Source: Streptomyces violaceoruber | Lineage (GTDB): Bacteria; Actinomycetota; Actinomycetes; Streptomycetales; Streptomycetaceae | Direction: 5' to 3' | Assembly (NCBI GenBank): GCA_000720805.1 | Contig: JODI01000027.1 | Location: forward strand, 1 to 64,000 | Length of the DNA: 64,000 nt | Part shown: one piece after another, positions 25,526 to 34,617 of the stretch | Layout: every line of letters starts with the position of its first letter | How positions within the stretch are numbered: the stretch's first letter is position 1 | Program-made: the position numbers and the translations under genes | The notes under the pieces: model-generated | What the model saw: only the letters and a program-made list of their open reading frames with translations | Databases searched by the model: none | What the model was told of the DNA's origin: nothing

Positions 25526-26902
25526 CTACAGCGCGGCCTCGTCCGGTGACAGGTAGGAGCAGAAGACGCCGTCCGGGTCGTGCCGCGTCCTCAGGCCCCG
25601 CAGGCGCTGCCAGTCGTCCGCGGTGAAGGAGCGGCGGGCACGGGACGACGCCGCGGTGAGGTCCGCCTCGGCGATGTAGTGCCCCGTCCCGAGAGGTTCC
25701 ACCCTGTGCATCGCTTCCCGCAGCCAGCCGATGTTGGCGGCGTCCTGGCGGGGGTCGTCCCAGACGGCGTAGGAAGCGACATAGCTCTCCCCGAGCGCCG
25801 AGAAGGCCATGTCCGGCGGCGGACGGCCCGCCGGCGAGAACGGTGCGAGGACCAGCGATCTGTTCGAAGGAGCCGAGTCGACGACCTCCGCGAGCTCGCT
25901 GAGCAGCGTGGGGAAGCCGGTGTCCGACCACAGGGTGTCCGCCGCATAGCGGAGTCGCGGAGGCCACACGGCAGCGGAGGAGTCGTACAGGGACTCGAAC
26001 GTCGTCGGCTCGTCCAGTTGGCGGGAGAGGGAGCTTCGGCGCAGCGGACAGTGGCGCAGCGGCCGGAGGAATCCGCCGGCTTCCTGTCGCGACGCGGCGA
26101 AGGCGGTACCGGTGACGGTCACCACTTTGGGGCCCGGCTGGGTACCGGGGTCCGCTGTGCCGAGTGAGAAGCTGAACTCGACGTTCGGGGCGAGATCTGC
26201 GGCCAGCTCGGTGCCCCAGTGCGTCACCTCGGTGACGTTCGCGAGGGGGAAGGTCCACCTGGTGCTCGCGATCGCGCCGGGGTGCGGATACAGCCTGAGG
26301 CGGAAGGCGGTGACCGCGGCGAAGAAGCCGGGACCCGCTCCCCTGGCCGCCCAGAACAGGTCTGCGTGCTCGCTCTGGCTGCACGTCACCGGCTCCCCGT
26401 CCGCGGTCACGGCTTCTATCTGCTCGACACTGGCGCACGCCGGCCCGCGGACACCGGAATTCCAGCCGAGCCCTCCGCTGAGAAGGTATCCGCCGACGGT
26501 GACGGATCCGCAGTGGCCTGTGGGGAAAGCGAGTCCGTGACGGCCGAGTTCCGAGGTGAGCTGCCCGCCCGTGACGCCGGGCTGCACCGTTGCCGTCGCG
26601 GAGTCAGGGTCGACGGCGCAGCCGCGGAGCCCGGACAGGTCGATGAGCATGCCCCCGTCGCGCAGGGGCGACCCGCACCAACTGTGTCCCCCCGACCGTA
26701 TGGCGACCTGGAGGCGTTGGGACAGGGCCTGGCGCACCGCTTGTACGACATCACCGGCCGACGCCGCGCGAACGATGACGTCGGGAAACCGCGCCGGTGT
26801 GAGCGTGTTCCACACGGCGGCCCTGCGGATGTCCTCGTAACCGGCTTCGTTCCGCCGTACGGACAGTCCCCCGAGACCGCGAATCTGCGCGTAGCGGCTC
26901 AA
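25526..26902 (-). CDS. FAD-linked (berberine-bridge type) oxidoreductase
   Basis: 458 aa. The FAD_binding_4 domain includes VAIRSGGHSWCG with H73, the residue that attaches FAD covalently in this family, and TGHCGSVTVGGYLLSGGLGW with C131, the second attachment site of bicovalent members. The C-terminal DPDGVFCSYLS corresponds to the BBE domain. These enzymes oxidise sugars, alkaloids or polyketides with oxygen. The start is TTG 26902, supported by GGAGG nine bases upstream. It lies 40 bases after the ABM-domain membrane protein and is probably co-transcribed with it. Confidence 0.88.
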   Translation of the reverse strand: MSRYAQIRGLGGLSVRRNEAGYEDIRRAAVWNTLTPARFPDVIVRAASAGDVVQAVRQALSQRLQVAIRSGGHSWCGSPLRDGGMLIDLSGLRGCAVDPDSATATVQPGVTGGQLTSELGRHGLAFPTGHCGSVTVGGYLLSGGLGWNSGVRGPACASVEQIEAVTADGEPVTCSQSEHADLFWAARGAGPGFFAAVTAFRLRLYPHPGAIASTRWTFPLANVTEVTHWGTELAADLAPNVEFSFSLGTADPGTQPGPKVVTVTGTAFAASRQEAGGFLRPLRHCPLRRSSLSRQLDEPTTFESLYDSSAAVWPPRLRYAADTLWSDTGFPTLLSELAEVVDSAPSNRSLVLAPFSPAGRPPPDMAFSALGESYVASYAVWDDPRQDAANIGWLREAMHRVEPLGTGHYIAEADLTAASSRARRSFTADDWQRLRGLRTRHDPDGVFCSYLSPDEAAL

Positions 26903-26942
26903 TTCCGGTCACCTCCGATGTGCCCCTGGGCACGAGACGGCC

Positions 26943-27911
26943 TCAGACGGTGAGAGCGAAAACCGCGAGAAGCGCCGCGTAACACACCATCACGACGGCC
27001 GCGCCCACCAGGTCGGTGCGGCGCGAACGCGGTCGATCCGGTGCCAGCCAGAAGGCGAGGCTGCGGTTGACGACCAGCGGCATCAGAAGCCAGGTCAGAA
27101 TCGCGACGCTCAGCACGTTGGAGATGAAAAGGCCGAGGTATCCCGCAATGCCGACATGCGTGAGGGCGCGCCCTACGGTGAGGTTGAGCACCATGACGGT
27201 GGGGTAGAGCGCGAGAAGAACGGACATGGCCTGTTTCCAGTTGGGCGGAACACCCGCCTGCTCCCCTTCGCCGAAGCGGAACCATCCGCTGAAGGCCGAC
27301 GCGATCTCGCGCACGTCGTAGTCCGCGAAGTACTCGCGCCCCTCCTCCAGCAGTTTCCTGCGGACATCCGACTGCAACCACCGGTCGAGGTGTTCGCGGG
27401 TATTGAACCGGAACACGACGACCCAGCGGTCCTGGATACCCTCGACGGGCGCGAAGAGTTCGGAGCCCATGAAGCCCGGGAACTTCTGCTGGGCCCTCAG
27501 GACCTTGTCCTGCCAACGCTCGAAGTCCTGCTCGCGACCTGGCCGCACCGTGTGGGAGACGACGGCCGTCACGGCTTCCTGAGCCGGTCGTCCTCCGCGC
27601 AGAACCTCCTGCGAGGGCTCCCCCTCGAACAAGTTGCTGCCGTCATCGATGAGTTCTCGGCGCGTAGCCGATCCGAGCCAGGCGCTCAACCGGTCGACAT
27701 CCGAGAAGCGGAACACCACGACCCACTGGTTGTCCTCGGCGGAGTCGGGCGGGTACAGCTCCGTTCCCTCGAAGCCGTCGAAGGCCCTTACGGCCCGGTT
27801 CACCTGTTCTTGCCAGCGTTTGTAGTCCTCCTCGCGACCGGGGACGACTTTCTGCGAGGTCACCACGGTCGCTCCGGCCGCACCACGGCCGCGGTTTGCG
27901 CTGGCGCTCAT
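26943..27911 (-). CDS. tandem ABM-domain protein with C-terminal membrane spans
   Basis: 322 aa. Two antibiotic-biosynthesis-monooxygenase-like ferredoxin folds lie in tandem: residues about 13-95 (VTSQKVVPGREEDYKRW, WVVVFRFSDVDRL) and about 110-190 (VVSHTVRPGREQDFERW, RWVVVFRFNTREHL). The last 110 residues contain about three membrane spans. ABM domains act as small cofactor-free oxygenases or as dimerisation modules. ATG 27911 removes a spurious hydrophobic extension. It precedes the flavoenzyme gene on the same strand, and the two may act together on a lipophilic substrate. Confidence 0.8.
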   Translation of the reverse strand: MSASANRGRGAAGATVVTSQKVVPGREEDYKRWQEQVNRAVRAFDGFEGTELYPPDSAEDNQWVVVFRFSDVDRLSAWLGSATRRELIDDGSNLFEGEPSQEVLRGGRPAQEAVTAVVSHTVRPGREQDFERWQDKVLRAQQKFPGFMGSELFAPVEGIQDRWVVVFRFNTREHLDRWLQSDVRRKLLEEGREYFADYDVREIASAFSGWFRFGEGEQAGVPPNWKQAMSVLLALYPTVMVLNLTVGRALTHVGIAGYLGLFISNVLSVAILTWLLMPLVVNRSLAFWLAPDRPRSRRTDLVGAAVVMVCYAALLAVFALTV

Positions 27912-27972
27912 ACGGAGTAGCGTAGGCACAAAGGTGCTTATAAGACAAATGCGTACAACCCGCGCAAGCAGC

Positions 27973-28012
27973 CTAATCACCTTGCAATCGATCTAATCAC
28001 CTTGCAATCGAT
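27973..28012. repeat. 20-bp perfect tandem repeat (two copies)
   Basis: CTAATCACCTTGCAATCGAT occurs twice head to tail between the divergent ABM and deaminase genes, 35 bases before the deaminase ATG. It is AT-richer than its surroundings and contains the palindromes TTGCAA and ATCGAT. A regulator site or a recent duplication is possible. Confidence 0.85.
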
Positions 28013-28047
28013 CGGAATGCCCGAACCGATGCGGAGTGGAGTCCTCC

Positions 28048-28614
28048 ATGGGTCACAAGGAGTTCCTGACGGAAGCGGTACGACTGGCCACGGAGTCGGT
28101 GGAACACGGCTGGGGCGGTCCGTTCGGCGCCGTGCTCAGCCGGGACGGCGAGATCGTCGCTCGCGGGCAGAACCGAGTCCTCCTGACCGGCGACCCGACC
28201 GCACACGCCGAGATCGAGACCATCCGCAAGGCGTCCCAACTCCTCAACCCGGAGGCGCCCACCATCTCGGAAGAGCACCAGAACGAGGGGACCCTGGAAT
28301 ACGTGCCGCGCCCCGAGGGCTCCCCCGACCCGGTCCCGGAGCGGGCCCGGATGCTCCAGGGCTGTTCGATGTACATAAGTGGCGCACCGTGTCCCATGTG
28401 CATGAGCGCCATCTACTGGTCGCGCATCGACAACGTCTACTTCAGCTGCGACCTGGACGCCACGCGGAAGATCGGCTTCGATGACGTCTTCCAGTACGAG
28501 GACTTCCAGAAGCCGCTGGACCAGCGCCGGATCCACATCGAGCAGATCCACCCGGAGCTGGGCGCGGGCGCGTACGAGACCTGGGAGAGGAAGCCGGACC
28601 GGCACGCATACTGA
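28048..28614 (+). CDS. nucleoside/guanine deaminase-like zinc enzyme
   Basis: 188 aa of the cytidine/deoxycytidylate deaminase superfamily. Zinc and proton-shuttle residues are H53 and E55 (TAHAEIE) and C115 and C118 (SGAPCPMCMS). The C-terminal half (SAIYWSRIDNVYF, GFDDVFQYEDF) resembles guanine deaminases of the GuaD type, which convert guanine to xanthine. An insertion of about 28 residues (about 71-100) separates the two zinc motifs compared with typical members. ATG 28048 has GGAGTGGAG upstream. No purine-catabolic gene is next to it. Confidence 0.85.
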   Translation: MGHKEFLTEAVRLATESVEHGWGGPFGAVLSRDGEIVARGQNRVLLTGDPTAHAEIETIRKASQLLNPEAPTISEEHQNEGTLEYVPRPEGSPDPVPERARMLQGCSMYISGAPCPMCMSAIYWSRIDNVYFSCDLDATRKIGFDDVFQYEDFQKPLDQRRIHIEQIHPELGAGAYETWERKPDRHAY

Positions 28615-28642
28615 AAGGCGCTCAGGGCCGGTGCCGGCCGCG

Positions 28643-28852
28643 ATGGGGCTCTCCGGGGATCCGGGGAGCCTCGCCTGGTTCAAGAGCAGCTACAGCGGCG
28701 GTGGCGGTGGCGGTGACAACTGTGTCGAGATCGCACTGCGCCCCAGCATCGTTCTTGTCCGGGACTTGAAGGACACCCAAAGGCAGTTCCTGGCCGTCTC
28801 TCCCGCTGCCTGGTCGGCGTTCACGACGCTGGCAGCCGACTCGGGCGTGTGA
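28643..28852 (+). CDS. DUF397 domain protein
   Basis: 69 aa. The family pattern is clear: WFKSSYSGGGGGG, NCVEIAL, VLVRDLKD and LAVSPAAWSAF. DUF397 proteins are small actinobacterial proteins usually encoded beside XRE-type regulators in development-related gene pairs. Here no XRE partner is adjacent. The start is uncertain: ATG 28643 or GTG 28631, both in frame. It follows the deaminase by under 30 bases and may be co-transcribed. Confidence 0.75.
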   Translation: MGLSGDPGSLAWFKSSYSGGGGGGDNCVEIALRPSIVLVRDLKDTQRQFLAVSPAAWSAFTTLAADSGV

Positions 28853-28960
28853 ACTCGCGGTGGGGCAGCGCCTGTCGCTGCCCCACCGAACGCATCGCGA
28901 CCACTCCACGTCCCACGTTCGGTCGTCGGGCCAGGTGACCTGGAGACGCGAGAGCACCCG

Positions 28961-29881
28961 CTACTTCAGCGCCCCCGCCATGACCCCGTTGACGAACTGC
29001 CGCTGGAAGGCGAAGAAGACCACCAACGGGATGATCATGGAGAGGAAGGCGCCGGAGGACAGGACGTCGATGTTGGTGCCGAACTGACGGGTCTGCTGTT
29101 GCAGGGCCACCGTGAGCGGCGTCGAGCCCGGGTCGGCGAAGATGAGCGCCACGAGCATGTCGTTCCAGACCCACAGGAACTGGAAGATGCCGAGCGAGGC
29201 TATCGCCGGCCCGCCGAGTGGAACCACCACCCGGATGAAGAGCCACAACTCGCCCGCCCCGTCCAGACGGGCGGCCTCCAGCAGTTCGCGCGGGATTCCC
29301 GCGAAGAAGTTGCGGAGCAGGAAGATCGCGAACGGCAGGCCGAAGGCGACGTGGAAGAGGACCACACTGACGATGCTGCCGAAGATCCCGAGCTTCCCGA
29401 ACAGGCTGGTGACGGGCACCAGCGCGACCTGCAGCGGCACCACGAGCAGGCCGACGACGAGCAGGAAGACCCAGTCCCGGCCCGGGAACTCGACCCATGC
29501 GAAGACGTACCCGGCGAGCGAGCCGACGACCACGACCAGCACCGTGGCCGGGACGGTGATCAGCAGACTGTTCAGGAACGAATGCGTGATCGTCGGGTCG
29601 TCCAGCAGGTTGGTGTAGTTGTGCAGGGTCAGCCGCGCGGGCTTGGTGAGGGCCGTCCACCAGCCGGACGCCTGGATGTCCAGGGGCCCGCGCAGCGAGG
29701 AGAGCAGCAGGCCGACGGTGGGCAGAAGCCAGAACAGGGCGACCGCCAGCAGGACGAGCCGGGTGGATCCGCCGGCCAGCCGGCGAGCCGCACGGGCGGC
29801 GGCGCCCGGCCCCGTGCGGCCGGAGGCGGCCCCGGCGCCCCGGGCGGTCCGCGCGGCCTCTGCGGTCTGAAGGGTTGTCAC
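28961..29881 (-). CDS. carbohydrate ABC transporter permease (MalG type)
   Basis: 306 aa with six membrane spans and the EAA loop of CUT1 permeases (ELLEAARLDGAGELWLFIRVVVPL). It forms the membrane channel with the permease encoded at 29878; the ATPase is not encoded here and is probably a shared MsiK-type subunit, as is usual in Streptomyces. The GTG start overlaps the upstream stop by 4 bases. The Arg/Gly/Ala-rich N-terminus is cytoplasmic. Confidence 0.9.
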   Translation of the reverse strand: MTTLQTAEAARTARGAGAASGRTGPGAAARAARRLAGGSTRLVLLAVALFWLLPTVGLLLSSLRGPLDIQASGWWTALTKPARLTLHNYTNLLDDPTITHSFLNSLLITVPATVLVVVVGSLAGYVFAWVEFPGRDWVFLLVVGLLVVPLQVALVPVTSLFGKLGIFGSIVSVVLFHVAFGLPFAIFLLRNFFAGIPRELLEAARLDGAGELWLFIRVVVPLGGPAIASLGIFQFLWVWNDMLVALIFADPGSTPLTVALQQQTRQFGTNIDVLSSGAFLSMIIPLVVFFAFQRQFVNGVMAGALK

Positions 29882-31254
29882 CGTGACGTCTCCTTTCGGA
29901 ACCGCTTGATGTTGAGGAACATGGCCGGCGCGACCAGGGCGAGCAGGAGTACGGCGAGCGCGCTGCCGGTGCCCTGGTCGTTGCCGCCGCCGAAGGAGGA
30001 CAGGTAGAGCTGCAGGGCCAGTACGTTGGCGTCCTGCTGGCTGGCGCCGGGCGCGATGACGTACACCAGGTCGAAGATCTTCAGAACGTTGATCACCAGC
30101 GTGACCAGCACCACGCCCAGCACCGGCGCCAGGAGCGGCACCGTGATGCGGCGGAAGACCTGCCACTCCTTCGCGCCGTCGACGCGGGCCGCCTCCAGCA
30201 GTTCCCGGGGGATGCCGGCCAGTCCGGCAGCGATGAGGACCATGGCGAAACCGGTCCACATCCAGACGTAGGCGCCGATGATCGACCAGGTGACCAGGGT
30301 CGGGCCGAGCCAGTTGACGCCCGCGTACTGCGCGGTGAAGTTCGCTGCGGGCAGGCGCAGTTGGATCGGTTCGGCGCCGATCCGGGACGCGGGCAGAGTG
30401 AAGGTGCCGTCCTTGGCGGCGGTCGCCGTGGCGAGCACGCGCCCGTCACGCACCGCCTCCACCCGGACGCCGGCCAGTGCCTTCTCCCCCGGGTCGATCT
30501 TCCCGGGGGTGCCGCCGCCCGGCTGGAAGTCCAGCCAGACCGTGCCGCACACGGCGCCCGACGGGCACGAACCCGGTGCGGCGGCCTGCGCGGCGCCGGT
30601 CAGGGTGCTGGGCTGCACTCCGACGAGCGCCAGCGCGGCCGGACCGTCACCGGGACTGACTGCTTTGCCGGTGTAGGGTCCGCCGACCGGGCCCGTCAGG
30701 GTGCTGCCGGGGCCCGCCACTCTCGGATGGGCTCCGGGGTACGCCGACGCCTTGAAGAAGGTGTCGTGGACGCCGGTGACCATCGCGTTGGCCACGCCCT
30801 TGCCGGGGTCCTGATCGTAGACCAGCCGGAAGATGATGCCGGCGGCCAGCATGGAGATGGCCATCGGCATGAAGACGACCAGCTTGAACGCGGTGCCCCA
30901 GCGGATCCGCTCGGTGAGCACGGCGAAGATCAGGCCGAGCCCGGTGGCCGCGACGGGTGCGACCACGACCCAGATCGCGTTGTTCTTGATGGCGACGAGT
31001 GTCTGGTGGTCGGTGAAGACACCGGTGTAGTTGGACAGCCCTACGAAGTGGGTGAAGCCGTCGGGGCCGAAGAGACTGCGCACGACCGACCAGACGATCG
31101 GATACACGACGAGCGCGCCGAGCAGGATCAGCGCGGGCAGCAGGAAGAACGCCGCGACCCAGGTACGGCCCCGGGGTGTCCTGCCCGTGCGGCGGGCGGG
31201 TGCCCCCGCCGCCGCGGGGGCGGCGGGGGACGGAGGGGTGAGTGTCTGTGACAT
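29878..31254 (-). CDS. carbohydrate ABC transporter permease (MalF type) with large extracytoplasmic insert
   Basis: 458 aa, about 150 longer than ordinary CUT1 permeases. The normal spans and the EAA loop (ELLEAARVDGAKEWQVFRRI) are present. Between about residues 155 and 310 lies an extra soluble stretch containing an Ig-like/carboxypeptidase-regulatory-type repeat (GEKALAGVRVEAVRDGRVLA followed by KDGTFTLPAS). It would sit outside the membrane, where the binding protein docks. It starts 9 bases after the binding-protein stop and overlaps the second permease. Confidence 0.88.
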   Translation of the reverse strand: MSQTLTPPSPAAPAAAGAPARRTGRTPRGRTWVAAFFLLPALILLGALVVYPIVWSVVRSLFGPDGFTHFVGLSNYTGVFTDHQTLVAIKNNAIWVVVAPVAATGLGLIFAVLTERIRWGTAFKLVVFMPMAISMLAAGIIFRLVYDQDPGKGVANAMVTGVHDTFFKASAYPGAHPRVAGPGSTLTGPVGGPYTGKAVSPGDGPAALALVGVQPSTLTGAAQAAAPGSCPSGAVCGTVWLDFQPGGGTPGKIDPGEKALAGVRVEAVRDGRVLATATAAKDGTFTLPASRIGAEPIQLRLPAANFTAQYAGVNWLGPTLVTWSIIGAYVWMWTGFAMVLIAAGLAGIPRELLEAARVDGAKEWQVFRRITVPLLAPVLGVVLVTLVINVLKIFDLVYVIAPGASQQDANVLALQLYLSSFGGGNDQGTGSALAVLLLALVAPAMFLNIKRFRKETSR

Positions 31255-31263
31255 GACGGCTGC

Positions 31264-32619
31264 TCAGCCCGCCTTGCCGAACGCCTTCGCGGCGTCCGCC
31301 TCGAGCTGCTTCTGCGCGCCCGCGATGTCGGAGGGCTTGGCGAGGAAGTCCTGGAGGTCCTTCCACTCTCCTTGCCCCTTGGTACCGCCGAACGCGGCCG
31401 GCGCCTGATCGGACATGTCGACCCGGATGTTGTCGCCCGCCTTGATCAGGTTCTTCGCTATGTCCCGCACGATGTCGTCGCGGTAGTCGGAGAAGGCGAC
31501 CGCCTTGTTCGGTGACAGAAAACCGCCCTGCTGCACGTCGATCGCCGCCGCCTCGGGAGAGACCAGGAAGCGCATCAGTGCCTGCGCGCCCTTGCCGTCC
31601 TTGAGGGCGACCGCGACGTCGCCGCTGCTCAGCACCGGTGCCTCACCGCCGTCCACGGCCGGGAAGGGGAAGACCTTGGCGTCGGTGCCCACCTTGGCCG
31701 TGGTCTCCTGGGTGATGTTGGTCGCGATGAACTCCCCCTCGTAGACCAGCGCTGCCTTGGGCGGCTTGGCGAAGACCTGGTCGACCGAGGTGGGGAAGTC
31801 GGTCTGCAGCGCCCCGCGGGTGCCTCCGGCGATCAGATCGGGCCTGCCGAAGAGCCCGCCCAGTGTGGTCAGCGCCTTGGTCACCGAGGGGTCGGTCCAC
31901 TTGATCTGGTGCTTCGTCAACTTGTCGTACATCGCCGGGCCGGTCTGGCTGAGGTAGATGTTCTCGAACCAGTCGGTCAGGACCCAGCCGTCGCCGCCGC
32001 CTATGGAGAACGGCGGGGTGCCGGAGTCGGAGAGTGTCTGGCCGTCCTTGAGCAGTTGGTCCCAGGTGGTGGGTGCGGTGGTCAGTCCGGCCTGCTCCCA
32101 GGCCGCGGTGTTGTACCAGAACAGCGACTTGTTGGTGACCTTGAAGAACACGCCGTACGGGGTGTTCCGGTAGGTGCCGAGGTCGCGCCAGACCTTGCTG
32201 TAGTTCTGGTCCAGTTCCTTGGTCACGTCCGGCTGGAGCGGCTTGAGCCAGCCGGCCTTGGCGAACTGCTGGAGCACGCCGGGCTGGGGCAGCAGGGCCA
32301 CGTCCGGCGGGGAGCCGCCCTGGATCTTGCTGCCGACGAAGGTCGACACGTTGTCGCCGGTGGGCACGAAGGTGGTCCTGGCTCCCGTCAGCTTGTCGAA
32401 GCGGGCCAGTACCTTGAGGAAGTTCTTCTGCTCGGCGCCTGTCCAGACGCCGGCCACCTGAAGGTTCTGCCCGTGGAGATCCGGCAGGTTCAGTGTGGAG
32501 GCGTCTTTGGCGCCGGTGGTCGCCGGGGTGCCGGCGGTGTCCTTGTCCGAGGAGCCGCACCCGGCGGCCCCGATCATCAGGACGGTGACGGCCGTCAGTG
32601 CTGCCGCTCTGCCATTCAT
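31264..32619 (-). CDS. carbohydrate ABC transporter substrate-binding lipoprotein
   Basis: 451 aa. Signal peptide with lipobox GAAGCGSS near residue 21, then a two-lobed solute-binding protein of the SBP_bac_1 (MalE-like) family: GQNLQVAGVWTG, PPDVALLPQPG, LFWYNTAAWEQAGL, SPEAAAIDVQQGGFLSP. It captures an oligosaccharide outside the cell for the two permeases downstream. ATG 32619 has AAAGGAG six bases upstream. The GH13 gene just upstream suggests an alpha-glucoside ligand; this is inference from context. Confidence 0.9.
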   Translation of the reverse strand: MNGRAAALTAVTVLMIGAAGCGSSDKDTAGTPATTGAKDASTLNLPDLHGQNLQVAGVWTGAEQKNFLKVLARFDKLTGARTTFVPTGDNVSTFVGSKIQGGSPPDVALLPQPGVLQQFAKAGWLKPLQPDVTKELDQNYSKVWRDLGTYRNTPYGVFFKVTNKSLFWYNTAAWEQAGLTTAPTTWDQLLKDGQTLSDSGTPPFSIGGGDGWVLTDWFENIYLSQTGPAMYDKLTKHQIKWTDPSVTKALTTLGGLFGRPDLIAGGTRGALQTDFPTSVDQVFAKPPKAALVYEGEFIATNITQETTAKVGTDAKVFPFPAVDGGEAPVLSSGDVAVALKDGKGAQALMRFLVSPEAAAIDVQQGGFLSPNKAVAFSDYRDDIVRDIAKNLIKAGDNIRVDMSDQAPAAFGGTKGQGEWKDLQDFLAKPSDIAGAQKQLEADAAKAFGKAG

Positions 32620-32670
32620 CGGTCACTCCTTTGTGAAAGACGGAAGAACATGTGGTGAGGGACAGCGGGG

Positions 32671-34347
32671 TCAGCCCGTGAGGCCGTCGGCCGCCCACCA
32701 GGCGGCGGTGCTGCCGGGGAGGGTCCCGGGCGGGCAGGGACCGCTCGCGAGCAGCGGAGTGCCGGGTGCCGGGGCGGGACACGGGGCGTCGCCGAAGTTG
32801 ACGGCGCACACCAGCCCGTCACCGCGGACGAAGGCCAGAACCTGCGGCGGGGACTCCAGCCAGCGCAGCGTCCCGGTGCTGAGCGACGGCAGGTTCGCGC
32901 GCAGTTCGAGCGCGTCGTGGTAGAGGTGCCAGAAGGATTCGGGGTCGGCCATGAGCCGTTCGGTGGTGTGCGCGGCGAACCAGTCGGGCTGGGGCAGCCA
33001 CGGCGTGCCGACGCCGTCGCCCGAGGTGAAGCCGAACGGGGACAGGTGACCCGACCACGGCAGGGGTACCCGGCAGCCGTCCCGGATCCCCACCCGGCTG
33101 CCGCTGCGGTGGAAGATCGGGTCGGTGAGCACCTCGTCCGGCAGGTCGACGACCTCCGGCAGTCCGAGTTCCTCGCCCTGGTAGAGGTAGGCGGCACCGG
33201 GCAGGGAGAGCATCAGCAGCGCGGCGGCGCGAGCTCGGGCGGCGGCCGCGTACCGGGTGACGGTGCGGACCTGGTCGTGGTTGTTGAGCACCCAGGTGAT
33301 GGTCGAGCCGGTGTCGGCGATGTCCCGCAGCGCGTCCTGGATGACCCTGCGGAAGGTGGCGGCGTCCCACGGCGCCGTCAGCATGTGGAAGAAGAACGCC
33401 TGATGGAGTTCGTCGGGGCGGACGTAGGCGGCCTGCTCGGCCGGTGTGCGCACCGACACCTCTCCGACGAGCAGCCGGTCGATGCCGTCCCGTCCGGTGT
33501 ACTCCTCGCAGATGGCACGCCAGGTGCGCCAGACACCGTGTGTCTCGGGCTGGTTCCATGCCAGGGGGTTGACGGTGTCGCGGGCCCGCGCGTCGGCCGC
33601 CGGGTCCGGGGAGTCCGGCAGTCCGGGGTGTTTGAACAGGCCGGTGGCCACGTCGATGCGGAACCCGTCGACACCGCGCTCCAGCCAGAACCGCAGCACC
33701 TGCTCGAAGTAGCCGCCGACCTCGGGGTTGCGCCAGTTCAGGTCGGGCTGCTCCGGCCCGAACAGGTGCAGGTACCACTGGCCCGGCGTGCCGTCGGGCT
33801 CGGTGATCCGGGTCCAGGCGGGCCCGCCGAACATCGAGTACCAGTTGTTGGGCGGCAGTTCACCGCGCTCGCCACGGCCCTCGGCGAAGTGGAAGCGGGA
33901 TCTGGCGGGGCCGCCGTCCGGGCCTTCGGCCAGGGCCTGGAGGAACCACGGGTGCTTGCTGGAGCAGTGGTTGGGGACCATGTCGATGAGCACCTTGAAC
34001 CCCAGACGGTGCGCGTCGTCCACCAGGCGGCCGAACTCGGCCAGGTCCCCGTAGACCGGGTCGACGTCGCAGTAGTCGGCGACGTCGTAGCCGTGGTCGT
34101 ACTGCGGGGAGGGATAGAACGGGTTGAGCCAGATGCCGTCGACACCGAGCCGCTTGAGGTACGGCAGGCCCGCGCGGACACCGGCCAGGTCGCCGATGCC
34201 GTCCCCGGTGCTGTCCAGGAAACTGCGGACGTAGACCTCGTAGATGACGGCCGTGCGCCACCACCGCTGTCGCGCGGTGTGCTGGGACCGCTCGGAGGGG
34301 CCCGGTTCGTTCTGTACCGAGCCGTCGCCGACGTATGCGTCGATCAT
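32671..34347 (-). CDS. GH13 family alpha-glucosidase
   Basis: 558 aa. The four GH13 conserved regions are present in order: DMVPNH, GFRIDVA (nucleophile Asp), LLVGEV (acid/base Glu) and LNNHD (transition-state Asp). The start of the barrel, WWRTAVIYEVYVRSFLDSTG, is typical of alpha-1,4/1,6-glucosidases. No signal peptide is present, so it acts in the cytoplasm on sugars brought in by the adjacent importer. It lies 51 bases upstream of the binding-protein gene and 270 bases after the kinase gene. Chain-length and linkage preference cannot be read from the sequence. Confidence 0.92.
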   Translation of the reverse strand: MIDAYVGDGSVQNEPGPSERSQHTARQRWWRTAVIYEVYVRSFLDSTGDGIGDLAGVRAGLPYLKRLGVDGIWLNPFYPSPQYDHGYDVADYCDVDPVYGDLAEFGRLVDDAHRLGFKVLIDMVPNHCSSKHPWFLQALAEGPDGGPARSRFHFAEGRGERGELPPNNWYSMFGGPAWTRITEPDGTPGQWYLHLFGPEQPDLNWRNPEVGGYFEQVLRFWLERGVDGFRIDVATGLFKHPGLPDSPDPAADARARDTVNPLAWNQPETHGVWRTWRAICEEYTGRDGIDRLLVGEVSVRTPAEQAAYVRPDELHQAFFFHMLTAPWDAATFRRVIQDALRDIADTGSTITWVLNNHDQVRTVTRYAAAARARAAALLMLSLPGAAYLYQGEELGLPEVVDLPDEVLTDPIFHRSGSRVGIRDGCRVPLPWSGHLSPFGFTSGDGVGTPWLPQPDWFAAHTTERLMADPESFWHLYHDALELRANLPSLSTGTLRWLESPPQVLAFVRGDGLVCAVNFGDAPCPAPAPGTPLLASGPCPPGTLPGSTAAWWAADGLTG

Positions 34348-34380
34348 CGGGAAACCGTCCTGGGCTGGGCGTGAGGGAGA

Positions 34381-34411
34381 CCGGCCGCCGCGCGGGGAGA
34401 ACGGCGGCCGG
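34381..34411 (-). terminator. hairpin between ROK kinase and GH13 genes
   Basis: 10-bp perfect stem CCGGCCGCCG / CGGCGGCCGG with an 11-nt loop, in the 270-bp gap just upstream of the GH13 start. It could end or attenuate the ROK transcript. The rest of the gap shows no gene. Confidence 0.5.
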
Positions 34412-34617
34412 CGGTCGGGGCGCCGGATCCGGTGCTGCGGAAGGCGGGCGGGAAGGCGCGTCGACAGGAGGGAACCGCTGGCGCGGATTCCTTCGGCGGT
34501 CGGAACGGGGCCGCCGGACGTGCCCGCCCGCCGGTGGGACGACAGGCGAGGTGCCGGTCGCCGCGTGGGTGGCCGTTCACCGGGGCTGCGCGCCCGTCAA
34601 AAGGCTGCGGGAGGCCG

